Assembly (NCBI GenBank): GCA_011947345.1
Contig: JAAVTG010000112.1
Coordinates: forward strand, 186,001-250,000
Direction of reading: 5' to 3'
Source of the DNA: Phytophthora quininea
Lineage: Eukaryota > Oomycota > Peronosporomycetes > Peronosporales > Peronosporaceae
DNA: 64,000 nucleotides
Both the position numbers and the translations under genes were made by a program. Positions 22,386 through 34,097 of the stretch are shown in pieces (position 1 is the first letter of the stretch; the number at the start of each line of letters is the position of its first letter). The notes under the pieces are model-generated. The model did no database searches and was not told the DNA's origin. It was given only the letters and a program-made list of their open reading frames with translations.

Positions 22386-23153
22386 CTACGAAGCGATTTC
22401 ATTCGCAACAAGATCCCAGTTAATCCTCAAGGAGAGGGTTGACTCGAGCGTCTTCGCACTCATTCGCTTCCGCATATATTATCCTCCAAGCATGCACTTC
22501 ACTGCCGAGAACAGTCGTTCCATCTCGACGTAGGCAGCAGGAAGCCAAGACAAATCGATGTACTTCGAGCGGTCTTCCTCTCTGGACTTGTATCTCTCTT
22601 CGATAGCTGCTTTGACTTCCCCAGGTGATCTGCGGCGTCTGATGGTGGGCGCGACAGATGCCTTGTTTCGCCGTACACCACTCGGACTTGTAGACGTTGG
22701 TGTACGAACACCGGAAGCTTTGGTGCGCTTCTTCTTTGAAGTGCCTGGGCGGGTCGATTTAGATTTTCTGTGTTTGCGCTTGATGCTGGGCTCTGTGGAG
22801 ACACAAGCGCTACCAGAATTAATCGATTCCTCTTCTGTGGAGCGCAAAAGCCGATGGATAGTGCTGGTTTCTTCTGGAGGCTTGAGGAGCAAACGCCGAG
22901 CTGATCGACATCGTTGGTAGAACAGGCTTGCGCGGAGTGATTCGAGACGAACGAGGCTGCTTACGATAGTAGCGTGCCTAGCGGAGGGGTTCGATGCGGG
23001 GCTGTTGTGGGGGTTCAAAAGTGAGAACTGGAGCGCGCCGTCGTCTAGCAAAAAACCTCGCTCGTGCTCTCCCACTTCCTCGTCTCCGGGTCTGACACAA
23101 TCCCAGTCAAGACATGTTTCCGGCCACACATGAAGAATACAAATTTTAGTCAA
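22386..23153 (-). pseudogene. hAT-type transposase C-terminal remnant
   Basis: The frame carries a basic linker (SIKRKHRKSKSTRPGTSKKK) and ends in YIDLSWLPAAYVEMERLFSA. After an in-frame TAA at 22479 the same frame continues with YMRKRMSAKTLESTLSLRIN and NWDLVANEIAS. That is the layout of the hAT dimerisation region, where an ERLFS motif is followed by RxxMSPxxLExLLFLxxNxxLW. N-terminal zinc finger and catalytic core are not seen. No terminal inverted repeats or 8-bp duplications were found. Confidence 0.55.
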
Positions 23154-23342
23154 AGCCCGATTTGGAGTGCTCCACCTTATCAGCGATTTTTTTACGAACT
23201 ACAGCTCCTAGCACAATTACGGCGGCATGGATGGAGAGAGGAAGCTCTCCCGTTTCGATCGAGCCCTCGCAATCCCAGCAAGACTTCATTTTGCGAACGT
23301 CGCCGGCCTCCGAACAACCTCCTTCCAGCATCCAACGCTGCC

Positions 23343-24078
23343 ATGACGTCTTTGCTGACAGCTGTTTCGACCATTTCTCCGGGAGATTTATACTTGGCTG
23401 CAGTATGCGCTGTAAACCAAGGCACGCCAATTCGCGAGGCGGCCAAGAAGTAAAACGTCAAGAGGGAATCGCTTCGGTGCAGGGTGCGTGGATACATCCC
23501 TATCGACTGTCGCCGCGGTCCTCAGCTCGTGTACATCAACGACGGGGCCGATAAGGGGCTTCTCGAAGCGATTTTTGATCACTCTGCCCACGGACTGTGG
23601 ATCGGCACCGCCATGTTCCGTAACCTTGTTCACAAGGCCGCGGTAGCCACCAGCATCAAGGAGGTACCGGCGGACTTCCCGAATATGAAGTGGGTGGGGC
23701 GGATTGCTAACCACGCCAATGATCCTCGCGCCGCACACACAAAAGCGACCCAAAAGCGACTTTGAGGACGAAAAAGTGTCGGGCGCCGACTTGTTAAGCT
23801 ACGCGGACATGCTTCAAGAACAGCAAGCAAAACCCGCAGAGAAGCGAGCGAAGGAAATTGCCAAGCAAGCGGCTTAACCTGCACGAGATGCTGCAAAACT
23901 CTCCAAACCACGAGAAACAAAAGAGCGGGCGGCCATGGCACTCCATGTTAAGCCGCCTGTGGCAACTCCGAAGAAGTCGAGAAAGCGCCCTCGCAAGCAA
24001 CCATTGTCAAGCACGCTACCAGTTCGCGACGCCGACGTTAATAATCTTGTTGTCGAAGCTGAGACCTGGGTCTTCTGA
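23343..24078 (+). pseudogene. Internally deleted pogo/CENP-B-like transposase
   Basis: The first part reads as a psq-type helix-turn-helix (AAVCAVNQGTPIREAAKK, then after a TAA, NVKRESLRCRVRG...RRGPQLVY). A CENP-B-type region follows (LLEAIFDHSAHGLWI, DFPNMKWVGR). The frame then jumps directly to the Ala/Lys-rich C-terminal tail typical of these transposases (LLSYADMLQEQQAKPAEKRA, then TPKKSRKRPRKQP) ending at 24078. The DDE catalytic domain between is missing, so this looks like a non-autonomous deletion derivative. Confidence 0.45.
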
Positions 24079-24350
24079 GTGTATACAAACTCTAAGTATT
24101 TTTCAAGTGACCAGGATTAGGTCGTCAAATTTTTCGTGAGACTTGTGTAATCCTGAATTTTGTATTGAGTCGTTAGGTGACCAACTACATGTCTGTGTTG
24201 GATACCTCGAGACCGCAGACGTGGTTATTTATGCCTCTGCCAACTCGTCAAACAAGGCCTCACAGACACTTCAACAAGAAGATACACAATTAGATCGATG
24301 CATTGCAATTGTTTTCCCAAGAAATCGACATTGCTCCAATATTGATTGTG

Positions 24351-25538
24351 TCAAGCGTCTCGACAACAATCCATATACGATGGATAGTCCGATGCCTGGG
24401 TCCGAACCACCGAAGAGTGGACTGGATCCGTCGGCGACGGTGAGATCTCTGTCAAATACTCCTCTACGAGTTGAAGTCCTTCCGTTGGGAAGAACCACGA
24501 CACAGCTCCAATCTGGACAACGCGGTCTCCGTGTTTGTATTGGCGAGAGGTAATGACTGCGTCAATGCGCAGCATCTTGTCGCTTGGTTCAGGAAAGAGT
24601 GCCGACATGGTCCAGGTCCTGCTATCGCTGGTCTCCCAATGCATTGGACATTTAGTCCGAGCCTACAGTGCATCAATTCCAAATCAAATATCGTACCATC
24701 AGAAATAATAAAGCGATAGAACCGACCTGGCGGAGGATCGAATCGACAGCCTTGCAGTTGCTGGTAGTGGAGAAAGCCCACAACAACTTTGCAGCTTCTT
24801 GGACTGAGCACGACAATGGAGTCACCTCGCTCGTTTCTGCGAAGGTACCGTGTGTTTCATGCTCTTTGATATCACTACGCAATATCACATGACAGGCTTC
24901 CAGACTCGAGAAAGCCGAGTCTGTTTCGAAGTGAAGACGATGCAAGCCGCTGGTCAGCTCGGCGAGCACCGAGTCGCTGAAATCGACCTGAAAGCCCGGT
25001 CTACAGTCGGTCTTCCCAAAACATCATTTGCCTAGCAACATCACAAAAATTAGCATCAGAAATACAATTCTGGTATACCACTGAATAACTCGCACCGTGA
25101 ACTCTTTACTCTCCTCGACGACTTTGCGCATCGACTCGAAAACACCTTTATTTTCTAACAGAATTGCTTTCAGCTTCCGGCCGGTGAACTCGGATTGCAC
25201 CCGTTTTTCGCAATTGATGACCGCGCGTGCTCGCCATTGACGCTCGACTTTCTTCTCCTCTGGGGACTGCTGCAAGGTCACTGCCTCAGCGCTGTTGCGT
25301 TTCGACGTCTGTAGCAGCAGCGATATCTCGCGAGTTACAAAGTCTTTCTCCAGCCGGAGCATTCGCAGCTTCTCTCTTTGCGTCGCTGATGTTCGGTGGT
25401 GTACGGCACGTCTTGGGTGAGATTTTGTCCGGGTGCGGCACCATTGTCGGTGACTGATAGTTCAGTATCGATGTTTTCGTAGATAGCCTCGACGTGCGCT
25501 AACACTTCGAATAGTGAGCAACCTACGTAGCAGAGCAA
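24351..25538 (-). pseudogene. Coiled-coil/START-like family pseudogene
   Basis: This keeps the three-exon order of the intact gene at 61244-62528: a coiled-coil exon (25538-25096, HVEAIYENIDTELSV, then LEKDFVTREISLLLQTSK), a middle exon (around 24969-24780, LAELTSGLHRLHFETDSAF), and a last exon (24644-24351, GAVSWFFPTEGLQLVEEYLT). The first exon has a one-base deletion near 25.37 kb, the middle exon runs into its intron without a clean donor, and the last exon stops early. It is more diverged than the other two copies. Confidence 0.65.
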
Positions 25539-25578
25539 CCGGAATCTTTGTGCCAGTAGAGCATTGACTTGCGTGGAT

Positions 25579-26540
25579 TTAATTGATCACTATCGGATTG
25601 GCTTCCTCAAGAAACAGGTTCTGTCGGAATTGCAGGTAACCGCGTCTAAATTTTCCCATGGTACTCATTATCGTTCTCTTCCTGGCCATGTTGGTGGCCA
25701 AGTTCTTAGTGTAGAGTTGGCATCGCGTTCGAACCACCGACGCATGAACAGGATCCATCGGCAACGGCGAAATCGCCGTCAAATACTCCTCCACGAACTG
25801 AAGCTCTTCCGTCGGGAAGAACCACGACAACACGCCGACCGCAATTATGCGGCCATTTTCCTTGTGCCGGCGGATAGTGACCACACCGTAGTTGTGCACC
25901 ACAGTGTTGTTCGGGTCTGGAAAGAGTCCCGAGGTGATCCAGTTTTTGCTCTCGCTGGTTTTCCAGGGACCAGGGCACCAAATTCGAGACTGCAGAACAC
26001 AGCACAAAGCACATCAGTAATTGAACACAAATTTAGGAAGGTTGGTAAGAACGTACGTAACGGAACGCTTCGTCAGCGTGCTTGCAATTGCTGCTAGTGG
26101 AGAAATCCCACAAGAACTTCCCCGCGTGTTCGACCGACCACGCCACCGGTGTGATCTCGTTCACTTCCACGAGGTTCCTGCACATTTCGTGCTCTTTGAT
26201 GTCGCTGTGCAGGATGACTTGGATCCCCGTGTCCAGCGTCGCGAAAACGGTATCTGCTTCCACATGGAGCCGATGCAAGTTGGCCGTCAACTCTGCCAGC
26301 ACGGTGTCGCTGAAATCGAGATGGAAGAACGGTCGGTCTGCTGTCGGTCGTCCGAGGAACTCCCTCTCCTAAAAGCACGAGCAATACGTAGTTAGTCGAC
26401 GGATGCAAATAAAGTGTCAAAAGAAATGGTCATGCTATACCGTGAGGATGTCGGTCTTGGCGACGACTTTGTGCATGGACGCGAAGAGTTTCTGCTGCTT
26501 GGACAGCAGCGCTTTCAACTTGCGATTGGTGCACTCGGAC
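25579..26540 (-). pseudogene. Coiled-coil/START-like family gene, 5'-truncated copy
   Basis: Exons 2 (26368-26057) and 3 (25989-25579) are open and exactly the lengths (312 and 411 bp) of those in the intact gene at 61244-62528, with introns of 72 and 67 bp conserved. Only about 100 bp of exon 1 remain (26540-26441). Homology to the intact copy stops at 26540, where unrelated sequence begins. The last exon reads GVLSWFFPTEELQFVEEYLT and ends FRQNLFLEEANPIVIN. Without its N-terminal coiled coil and start codon it is probably not functional. Confidence 0.75.
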
Positions 26541-28440
26541 CTGTGGCGAAGCTCGGTGAAAAACTTGCGCCCAGGGGTGTACAGTGGCGCAACCCGAATG
26601 AACTGGTCTGCGGGGTAGCGGTTCCAGAAGGCCCTTGAGCAACCTGGAACCGTTGGCGTGTACCTTGTGTGCAATCCCTAAGGGTTCGAATCGCTGGACT
26701 CGACGACCAGGGAGGACACCTGCTCAGGATACAGGTAACGGGTAGGTTAGTACTGCGGTTCGGGAGTTCCCCGAACGCGCTTGCTATAGAGAGCGGGTTA
26801 GAAGAGTTAGAAGGTAGCTTGTGGTCGCACTCCAGGACCACACAGCCAAACCTTGTACAAGATAACAATTAACAATATAGAGTTCGATACCGATATGCAG
26901 CCACCACTTATTCTTTTGGACCCTCGGGTGGTGGGTCCTCGTCCAGGATCGATGGGGCGTATGCGGTTCGGGACACCTGGAAGGTCTCGAACACCCCGAC
27001 GTTCGCGCACCAGCTCCTCGTGGAGCAACAGATACAGCACTCGGTTACAAAGCCTAGGTCAGTCGATTCACAACGCAGTTAGTGTCAACGCCCTGGTGGT
27101 CACTGCTATCCAGCCACACAAGACGGTCAGGTCAATATAAAATGGGTGACGCCCGGATGTACTGACGGCCCAACTAGGATATGGAATGGGTCGGGGTCAA
27201 TCCAGGAGCGTCACGCCCTAGAACTCCCCTTCCCAACTGGACTTGAACACGGGGGAGTTCCACGCGAGGCTAGTCCCTAAGCCAAGGTGCCCTTAACGCC
27301 CAATGCGGCCTCCGCTTCCTCGGAGCACTTGAGCACTTGGGGGAAAATCGAACTCTGTTAAAATCTCATACAAACTAGCTATGCAATACTAAGTACGAAT
27401 CTTGAACGATCTTCTGACAATATCTTGACTTGAATATGGACGGTGTAAGTGACTTGGTCCGACTATGGAGTCATCACTGGGTGCGCAATCCTGGAGCATC
27501 TCCATTGCTCAATGGGGGTCAAGTTTCCCAAACGGGGTGACCTCTCGCAACTTCAACTCCAGGCGCTCCACATCACTCGCACTGGGGATTGATTCTTCAC
27601 TTGATGTCTGTATAGGGACTTCCACAACCTCATACATTCAGAATCACGGTTCAGGGATTGGTCATCCTGGAACGCGACTCTGCGTCCAGGATACCGAATC
27701 CGGTTCCAGGATTCTGGTGCATCGGGAATCCCTCTTCGTCAGGCGTAGTAACTTCTTGGAAACGTAATGTGTTGTGTAACACGTGCTTTGTTGGGGGAGA
27801 GACTAGGTCTTGGGAGCCCTTAGCGTCACACTCATCGTGCGCTTTGGGGCCAAGGCTACACAAGTCACAGAGGGGATACGTTCCCTCAATGTGATTTTCG
27901 CCCACTCTTGGGTACTTGTTGACGGACGAGGTGCGGTTTCGGACCGAGCCTCCTGTGCGTTTCGGGATTTACATACTCCCGACGCAGGCTTCCGAAACCT
28001 AGGGAGCATCCTTGGTAGGACTCCCGCCACAGCCTTGTCCCAACTGGTCACACGTCTCCACAACCACTCATCCACTAAGTTAAAATCCAACCAATCACAG
28101 CGCGGGGATTGCTACCCATAGAAAAATCCAAATCAGCATCACCACAACCGCCCCTTCCAGGTCATGAACGTCAGTGCAGAATTTATCACAAACTGTCGGG
28201 CCATGCCGGGACATCGTCAAGTCTCAATTAAGTCCAAGCCCGTGTCGGGGATTGGGGGAGTCCCAAACGATCAACCGCCCGCTCCAGGCTCCACCCATCA
28301 TCTCGCCCGTTTGCAAAAGAGGGCCAAAATTCAACGGTGGCCAGACAAAGTCCAACTGGACCCAAGTCGGCTCTCAAAACAAAATCACAACGCGAATCTC
28401 CATCCAAGCAAGCCATCTCGGAGGAAGACTTCTCACACCA

Positions 28441-31400
28441 TGGCGGACGCCGTCAGCAAGGCCACGCCAGCAGCATCTCCAGCGTCGGAGACGGCACAGG
28501 TCGCGTCGGCAGCTCTACACGCGGAGGCGTCCGCGGCAGCGCCAGCGACAGCCGCAGGCGGCAAGCAAGAGAGCGACGCCGCGTCCGACGGGAGGTCGGT
28601 GTCCGATGCCGACAGCGAGTATGGGCCCACGGAGTCTTGTCGCCCAGAAAAGCGTGCCCAAGGCACAGCTGACGACGAAGAGAAGGACGACGAAGGGGAG
28701 AGGAAGACGAGGAGGAGGAGGAAGAAGAGATCGTCCGCCCCACGCAGCGTTCCAAGTCCGCCTTCACTCGCGACGACCAAGACCCCCGCTCCGCAGCCTG
28801 CGTCCGGGTATTCGCGGACCTTCGGAAACGCTCACCGAGGACGAGCATGCCACGGTCGGTCTCTCGGGTCTGGTCCCAGCATCCCGAGTCTCTCATCTCT
28901 TGGACCCGGCCCCGGTCTCCTGGTCGGAGCCTCCTACACGACGACGAAGCCGAGCTGCGTATTCTGGGAGTTCCGGCCACCAAGACCCACATCGACAACG
29001 GCTCCTTCGTCCAGGATGGTTTCGGCGGGTTGGAAGTCCTGCTCACTCACGAGCGACTCACTCGTCGGGACATCGAGGACCTCGAAGAGCTCCTCGGGCC
29101 TGGAATCAAGGACTGCCTCCTGGAAACGCGCAGCGGGGACGGTCACACCAACGCCTCCTCGAAACGCTCTTGAACTCCTTGCAAGTGCGTCGGGAGGTGG
29201 CGTCTCTGCTTCAAGAATTCGAGCCCGACCAGCTCGCCGAGCGCGTCGTGAACACAACATCTTTCCTGCGCCGGCTCCTGGACAAGTTCCGGATTCTGGA
29301 GGAAGAGGTCCAGAGTGCAGGTGGCGCGCAACAGATCTCCTACGCCGTCGAGTGCCGTGAAGAGACTCGAGACATGCGTCGGGAGTGGAAGGCCATGTGT
29401 ACCTACTACGAAGGCCGGATCCAGGAGCTGGAGCGGGAGCTGAAGGAAGCCAAGGTCAAGTTCCAAGAAGAGGTATACTCCCTCTCAACCAGTCACCAAA
29501 TCGAGCTGGACTCTGCCCATGCGACGATCCGGGACCTCAACAAGGAGCTGAAAGAGAACACCGTTCACCGCCAGCAACTCGCACGCAAGGCTGTGGAGAG
29601 CACCTTCGATCCGGTCGCCCTGAACGAGTTCCTTCATCACCACGCCACTGTGGCTACAAACTGGCCACGGCTCTGGGAGTTGATCAAGCACTTCGCGAAC
29701 AAGACCTCGGTCCCAGACTCCTGGAGCACCACGATCAACGTCTTCGCGCTGGACGCTCCTGGGTTCGTGGCGCCTCCGTATTCGACGCCCAAAGCTCCTC
29801 CCCGACGGGTCGACTCAGGACCCTCAGCGGAAAGCAAGACAGGGTCTGGGGCCGTCGGTCCTTCAGACGTAGCGTCGGGTTCAGGAGCAGCTCATGAAGC
29901 TGTTACCCAAGCGCTCGCGGAGTTGGGCTCCCCTCGCAGTGGGAAGTTCAACGGCAAGCAGCAGGCAGTGTCGGATCCGGAGGGCAAGCCTCCAGGTCCT
30001 CGACCCAAGCACCACGACCCAGTCCACATTCGCGCTCGAGAAGCGGACATACCCCCAAGCGTGACGCTGTCCCAAGCGCAATCTTCACTTCCAGGATTTG
30101 TGGAGTGGAAGAAGCTGCGTCGGGACGTTCGCTGCGCCATGCTGTCAGGAATGTCTTACGACAAGGCCATGGAAGTACTCGACAAGGACCAGCCCGTGCA
30201 CTCGTTCTTCTACAGGAATGACCTCTCGCACATGTTGGCCAGCATGATCTACTGGAAGAAGTTGGAGCAGACTAAGTGGGCTCGCTTCGTTCCTGAAGTG
30301 TACTTCATCGGGGCCGACGTGATCCTCCGTGGTCTGCGACGCGATGGTCTACGTCCCGACCCGTGGCCAGCTCTCGACGCGCATCTACAGGAGTTGAACG
30401 AGGTAGACTCAGGATCAAGTTCTTCCGACGACAAGAGCGACGACCCAGACTGGCGTGATCAAGGCGACGAATCCCTCGGGTCCCCACTTCCATCGTCTGA
30501 TGACGACAACTCAGTGGTGGAGGTTCCAGAGGCACGTCCTCCCACGCCGCCAGCTGAGGTTCCAGGTGCCGGGATACTGGTGACGTCTCCGCCTGAACGC
30601 AAGCGCCACCGTCCTGGGACGGACAACTCCGGACCGCCCGCCAAGCGCCACGAGGTCACACCTCCGACCCGTCGCGAAGACACAGCTGCACCTACCCCGG
30701 TCACGCGTCAGAGATCTCCGCTTGCTCGGCGTGCGTTTAATACTCTGAGCATCGCCGAGCTCGCTACGATCGAGGACGCGGATCGGGACCGGTTCTCGTC
30801 GTTCCGGTACTTCGGGGCTCTGATGCAGTTCTACGGACTCGGACAGCGTCCGGGCAGACGCCAGGATATCCGAATTACCAGCCCCACCGACTCGACATTG
30901 CGTCGTGGAGCTCGCGTTGGGACTTGGCATGTTCAAGGACTTGTCTGCCGTCCCGGTGAAGAGCCGTGGAAGAGGATGTTCGCCGACCGATCTCGGTGCT
31001 TCTACTTTCACCGACGCGCCGAGCTCGGGGTCGAAGTACTGCGCGGGGTTCGGAAGTATGTGAACTTCATGCACACTCACGCTCAAGCTTGGTGGGAGTG
31101 GCTTCACTGGGTCAACGTCGATTTCGGGACCGACGAAAATCCGGATCCCGCCTCCAGCCGATACCACCGAGAGCGTCGGTCGCGTCGTGACGCACTGCGT
31201 CGGGGACACGCGACTCTGCTGAAGAAACTGCGTGCGATCAAGAACTTCCCCGAGACTCTGTTCGACGAGCCTGGTCTGTGGACGCTGCCAACCCGGGTGT
31301 GCTACTGGATCTGGCAAGACCCCCGCGTTCAGAGGCACGGACGCTCCATCTCGTTGATCGAGCAGCTCGACGATCTGGACGAACGTGAACCTGAGCGCAC

Positions 31401-31521
31401 TCAATGGGCCACCGCTGAGAACGAACAGCAGCGTCTCTCACTTGTTCCGGAATCCCTGCGCAGTCGAGCGATGAAGCTCCCCGAGCGGGTCAAGAACCCA
31501 ATCTTGAGGCGCAGCAAGTGA
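28441..31521 (+). CDS. Antisense gene of the large Gypsy element, ~1000-residue coiled-coil protein
   Basis: Not recognised. The last frame is open for 1115 codons up to 31521, but its 5' part is probably out of frame. A likelier start is the ATG at 28441 (MADAVSKATPAASPAS, Ala-rich then acidic/Arg-rich). This passes to another frame near 28.8 kb (DEAELRILGVPATKTHIDNG) and to the final frame near 29.16 kb; both changes could be indels. The final frame has a coiled coil (29.25-29.6 kb), an acidic Ser/Asp stretch with Pro-rich basic sequence (30.4-30.7 kb), and a globular Trp-rich C-terminal part (AQAWWEWLHWVNVDFG). It converges on pol with 289 bp between. Some plant Tat-type Gypsy elements carry an antisense ORF in the same place. 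No Gag, envelope or enzyme motif is seen. Confidence 0.6.
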   Translation, partial: WRTPSARPRQQHLQRRRRHRSRRQLYTRRRPRQRQRQPQAASKRATPRPTGGRCPMPTASMGPRSLVAQKSVPKAQLTTKRRTTKGRGRRGGGGRRDRPPHAAFQVRLHSRRPRPPLRSLRPGIRGPSETLTEDEHATVGLSGLVPASRVSHLLDPAPVSWSEPPTRRRSRAAYSGSSGHQDPHRQRLLRPGWFRRVGSPAHSRATHSSGHRGPRRAPRAWNQGLPPGNAQRGRSHQRLLETLLNSLQVRREVASLLQEFEPDQLAERVVNTTSFLRRLLDKFRILEEEVQSAGGAQQISYAVECREETRDMRREWKAMCTYYEGRIQELERELKEAKVKFQEEVYSLSTSHQIELDSAHATIRDLNKELKENTVHRQQLARKAVESTFDPVALNEFLHHHATVATNWPRLWELIKHFANKTSVPDSWSTTINVFALDAPGFVAPPYSTPKAPPRRVDSGPSAESKTGSGAVGPSDVASGSGAAHEAVTQALAELGSPRSGKFNGKQQAVSDPEGKPPGPRPKHHDPVHIRAREADIPPSVTLSQAQSSLPGFVEWKKLRRDVRCAMLSGMSYDKAMEVLDKDQPVHSFFYRNDLSHMLASMIYWKKLEQTKWARFVPEVYFIGADVILRGLRRDGLRPDPWPALDAHLQELNEVDSGSSSSDDKSDDPDWRDQGDESLGSPLPSSDDDNSVVEVPEARPPTPPAEVPGAGILVTSPPERKRHRPGTDNSGPPAKRHEVTPPTRREDTAAPTPVTRQRSPLARRAFNTLSIAELATIEDADRDRFSSFRYFGALMQFYGLGQRPGRRQDIRITSPTDSTLRRGARVGTWHVQGLVCRPGEEPWKRMFADRSRCFYFHRRAELGVEVLRGVRKYVNFMHTHAQAWWEWLHWVNVDFGTDENPDPASSRYHRERRSRRDALRRGHATLLKKLRAIKNFPETLFDEPGLWTLPTRVCYWIWQDPRVQRHGRSISLIEQLDDLDEREPERTQWATAENEQQRLSLVPESLRSRAMKLPERVKNPILRRSK

Positions 31522-31810
31522 CTCGCTGGCTTCGGCTTCTCTCCGCCCACTCTGGACGCGGCTTCCACACTTCTCTATTTTGCATGTCATAGCGTCATTC
31601 ACTAATGCTCAACAGAAAATCGTGCACTATCTCCATCTTCCAATCCATATAGCTCCACCTCCGATCCTTCAGACTGGCGTCACCCTGAGCCTCTGTCACG
31701 TCTTGGGAATGCCGAGATCTCCAGCTATCAGGTTACAATAATCAAACAATTCACAATCAGGTCAGTCATCTTCACAATACCGTTGAGTTCCAGGGTGAGC
31801 ACTCAGAAGG
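31522..31810. other. Convergent 3' region between antisense gene and pol
   Basis: This is the 289 bp between the two converging stop codons. No open frame or clear hairpin is seen. It must hold the transcript ends of the antisense gene, if that gene is expressed. Confidence 0.4.
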
Positions 31811-34097
31811 CTACACTCCTGGATAGTCATCCCCTGCCTGCATGGCTCGGAACCGAGCTCTTGCCCGCGCCCCTTGATTGAACTCATACAGGAGAGCACC
31901 ACAACTTAGCTGTGACACGGGGACCCAATCGGTCTCGTCGTAACCCTTCCATTTGATCTGGTATTCTTTGACCCGCTTCGCTGTTCGGGTACGTTTGAAC
32001 CATCGCACATCCAGAATTTTTTCCACTTCATACTCGTCGTTCTGGGTGTCGGGTTCCCAACTATCCTCCGGTAGCAGCGCCGCATCGAAATCGTCGTCTT
32101 CTTCCACATCGGCTTCTGAACTCGGTCGTTTTGGGAACAGAGCCCGTGGTTTCAGGCGGCTCACATGCACCCAAGGATTTACTCGATAACCAGTATCACT
32201 CACTTTAAGCTTGACTCTGAAATCATCGTGCATCTCCTCAATCCGAAACGGACCATGCCATAGATGGGCTAGCTTCCGACTCAAACCGGGCTGCACCTTT
32301 GGGATGTACAGCCACACTGCATCCCCGACTTTGAATCCGGCCCTGAGGCGTCCCGAAAGTTCTCGCCACTTCTGCGTCTGGGCTTCCGACCTTTGTGCTT
32401 CGCCTCCTTCTGGAGATTCGCAGCGCAAGCCTGAGCGTAGCTATAGTCGCGCTGCAACTTACGTCTCCACTCGTAGGCACTGCGTTCTGAAATCGAAGAC
32501 GGTCTGGGGCCCAGCATGGCGGACACCGTCCCCTGCGCGTCCCAACCGTGAACCAGGTAGAATGGCGTATCCAGCCTGGTCGCATCGAAAGAGGTGTTGA
32601 GGGCAAACATCAGTCTCTCAGCATGATCGTCCCAGTCACTCTGGTCTTCTTCGGCAACATACGCCCGAACCGCTCTCATGACAGTCTGGACTGAACGTTC
32701 CTGCTGACCATTGGCTTGGGGGCGATATGCGAGAGTGGCTCTCTGCTTACTGCCCAACATTTCCCGGAACCGGGTGAATACCTCACTCATAAACCGTGGA
32801 TCCTGATCGTGACGAATCATCGAACTGGCGCCGAATCTCCGGAACACACACTCCTCGTATGCCTCTGCGACGTCTTGTGCCGTGGTCGAGCTCATGGGTT
32901 TGCACATGACGTATCCTGAAAACGTGTCTTGGAACAATAACAGGAAAGTATTTCCACGTTCAGATTTCGGCATGTGTGTCACAAAGTCCATAGAGACGAC
33001 CTCGAACGGGCGTCGTGGCTCAATGTTTCCAGGTGAGGGGCCCGGATTCGGAGGTCGCCCCTTGGCGGACGCGCAATCCAGACATTCCTTGACAAAGACT
33101 TCCACATCAGCGTACATTCGTGGCCAATAGTATTCTGATCGTAATTTTTCATACGTTCGAGATATACCTTGGTGTCCACCCTGATAGTCTTCGTGCGCGT
33201 AGTGTAATATGTCTGGACGCAGCGGCTCCGGAACCACTAGTCGCAACTCTGAACCTCTGTTTCGGGGCCGTTCGCGTGTTGGAGAGCTCAAGCGATACAG
33301 GACCCCTCTCGAGTCTAAGACATACTGATCCGCAACTTTGGCGATCTTTTTGACTTGAGCTCGAGAGTAGTCTTGCAGGTCACCCTTCAGGTACTTCTTG
33401 ATTCGCATGAGCTGCTCATCGCCATCTTGATGTACCTGAATGCGTCGCCACCTCTCCTCTCGAGTTTCGAGCGGGGACGCAGATTCACCATCCGGGTCCG
33501 CTTCGCGTTCTCGTCCACGAATCACAGCTACCAAAACCTTGGCAGCAGGAGTCAGAGCCTCAGGACTTGGATCTTGGCTCCCAGACCTCGGCTCCGACTT
33601 CATCAGCTTCTCTGGGATCTTGGAAACCACCTCCAAGTGTGTGAGCTCCTCAGGATCCTCAACCGTCCATGTCTGATCCAACATTAACGTCTTCGAGGTC
33701 AGATAGTCTGCCGCCTGGTTGTATTCGCGCTTCACGTGTACCAAGCGCAGGGACTTGAACCTCAGCTTGGATACCTCATATTCCGCCGGCCTGCGTTGAA
33801 GATTGGGCTGATTGCAGTTAATCAAACCTTGTGCTTGTTGGATCACAAGGCGAGAGTCTCCAACCACGATCAGTTCTTGGATCTCAGCTTCGAACGCGAG
33901 ATCCAGACCCTCAGCAGTCCATGATACTCAGCATCATTCACCGTCACGTCTTCCAGCAAGTATCCCCGCGCCGCCAACGCCTTCCAGCCTGGGAGTTGCC
34001 ACAAGATGCAGCCACAACTCCCTTTCCGGGACGAGATTTTGGCGGCTCCGTCGAAACTCAGAACCACCCCTCTGTAATCAGACTCCAGCATCTCCAC
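31811..34097 (-). pseudogene. Gypsy second RNase H, integrase and chromodomain
   Basis: First comes a complete additional RNase H: VLSFDGAAKI (Asp), VNDAEYHGLL (Glu), VVGDSRLVIQ (Asp), NQAADYLTSK (Asp). Integrase follows with an HHCC finger (HYAHEDYQGGHQGISRTY, CLDCASAKG) and core DDE: VSMDFVTHMP, IRHDQDPRFMS, NGQQERSVQTV. The C-terminal frame (32428-31811) ends in a chromodomain (YEVEKILDVRWF, YQIKWKGYDETDWVP), which would steer integration to modified histones. Frames change at the CCC run 33908-33910 and again near 32.3-32.4 kb, where the frames overlap; otherwise the catalytic residues are kept. Confidence 0.85.

Noticed and set aside
23794..24000. Minus-strand frame with RLLR motifs near its start, like an RXLR effector
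   Set aside because: It is antisense to the pogo-like tail, and its N-terminus is Arg-rich without a normal signal peptide.
25564..26395. Long plus-strand frames over the START-like copies (also 61229-62060)
   Set aside because: They are antisense to exons with verified splice signals and conserved lengths; parallel frames in both copies simply reflect the duplicated DNA.
27230..27300. tRNA-like boxes: minus strand GTTCAAGTCC with an upstream TGGCTTAGGGA; also GGTTCGAATC near 26685 on the plus strand
   Set aside because: They resemble pol III B and A boxes, but acceptor and T stems do not pair and no cloverleaf can be drawn. Treated as chance or a decayed tRNA-derived fragment.
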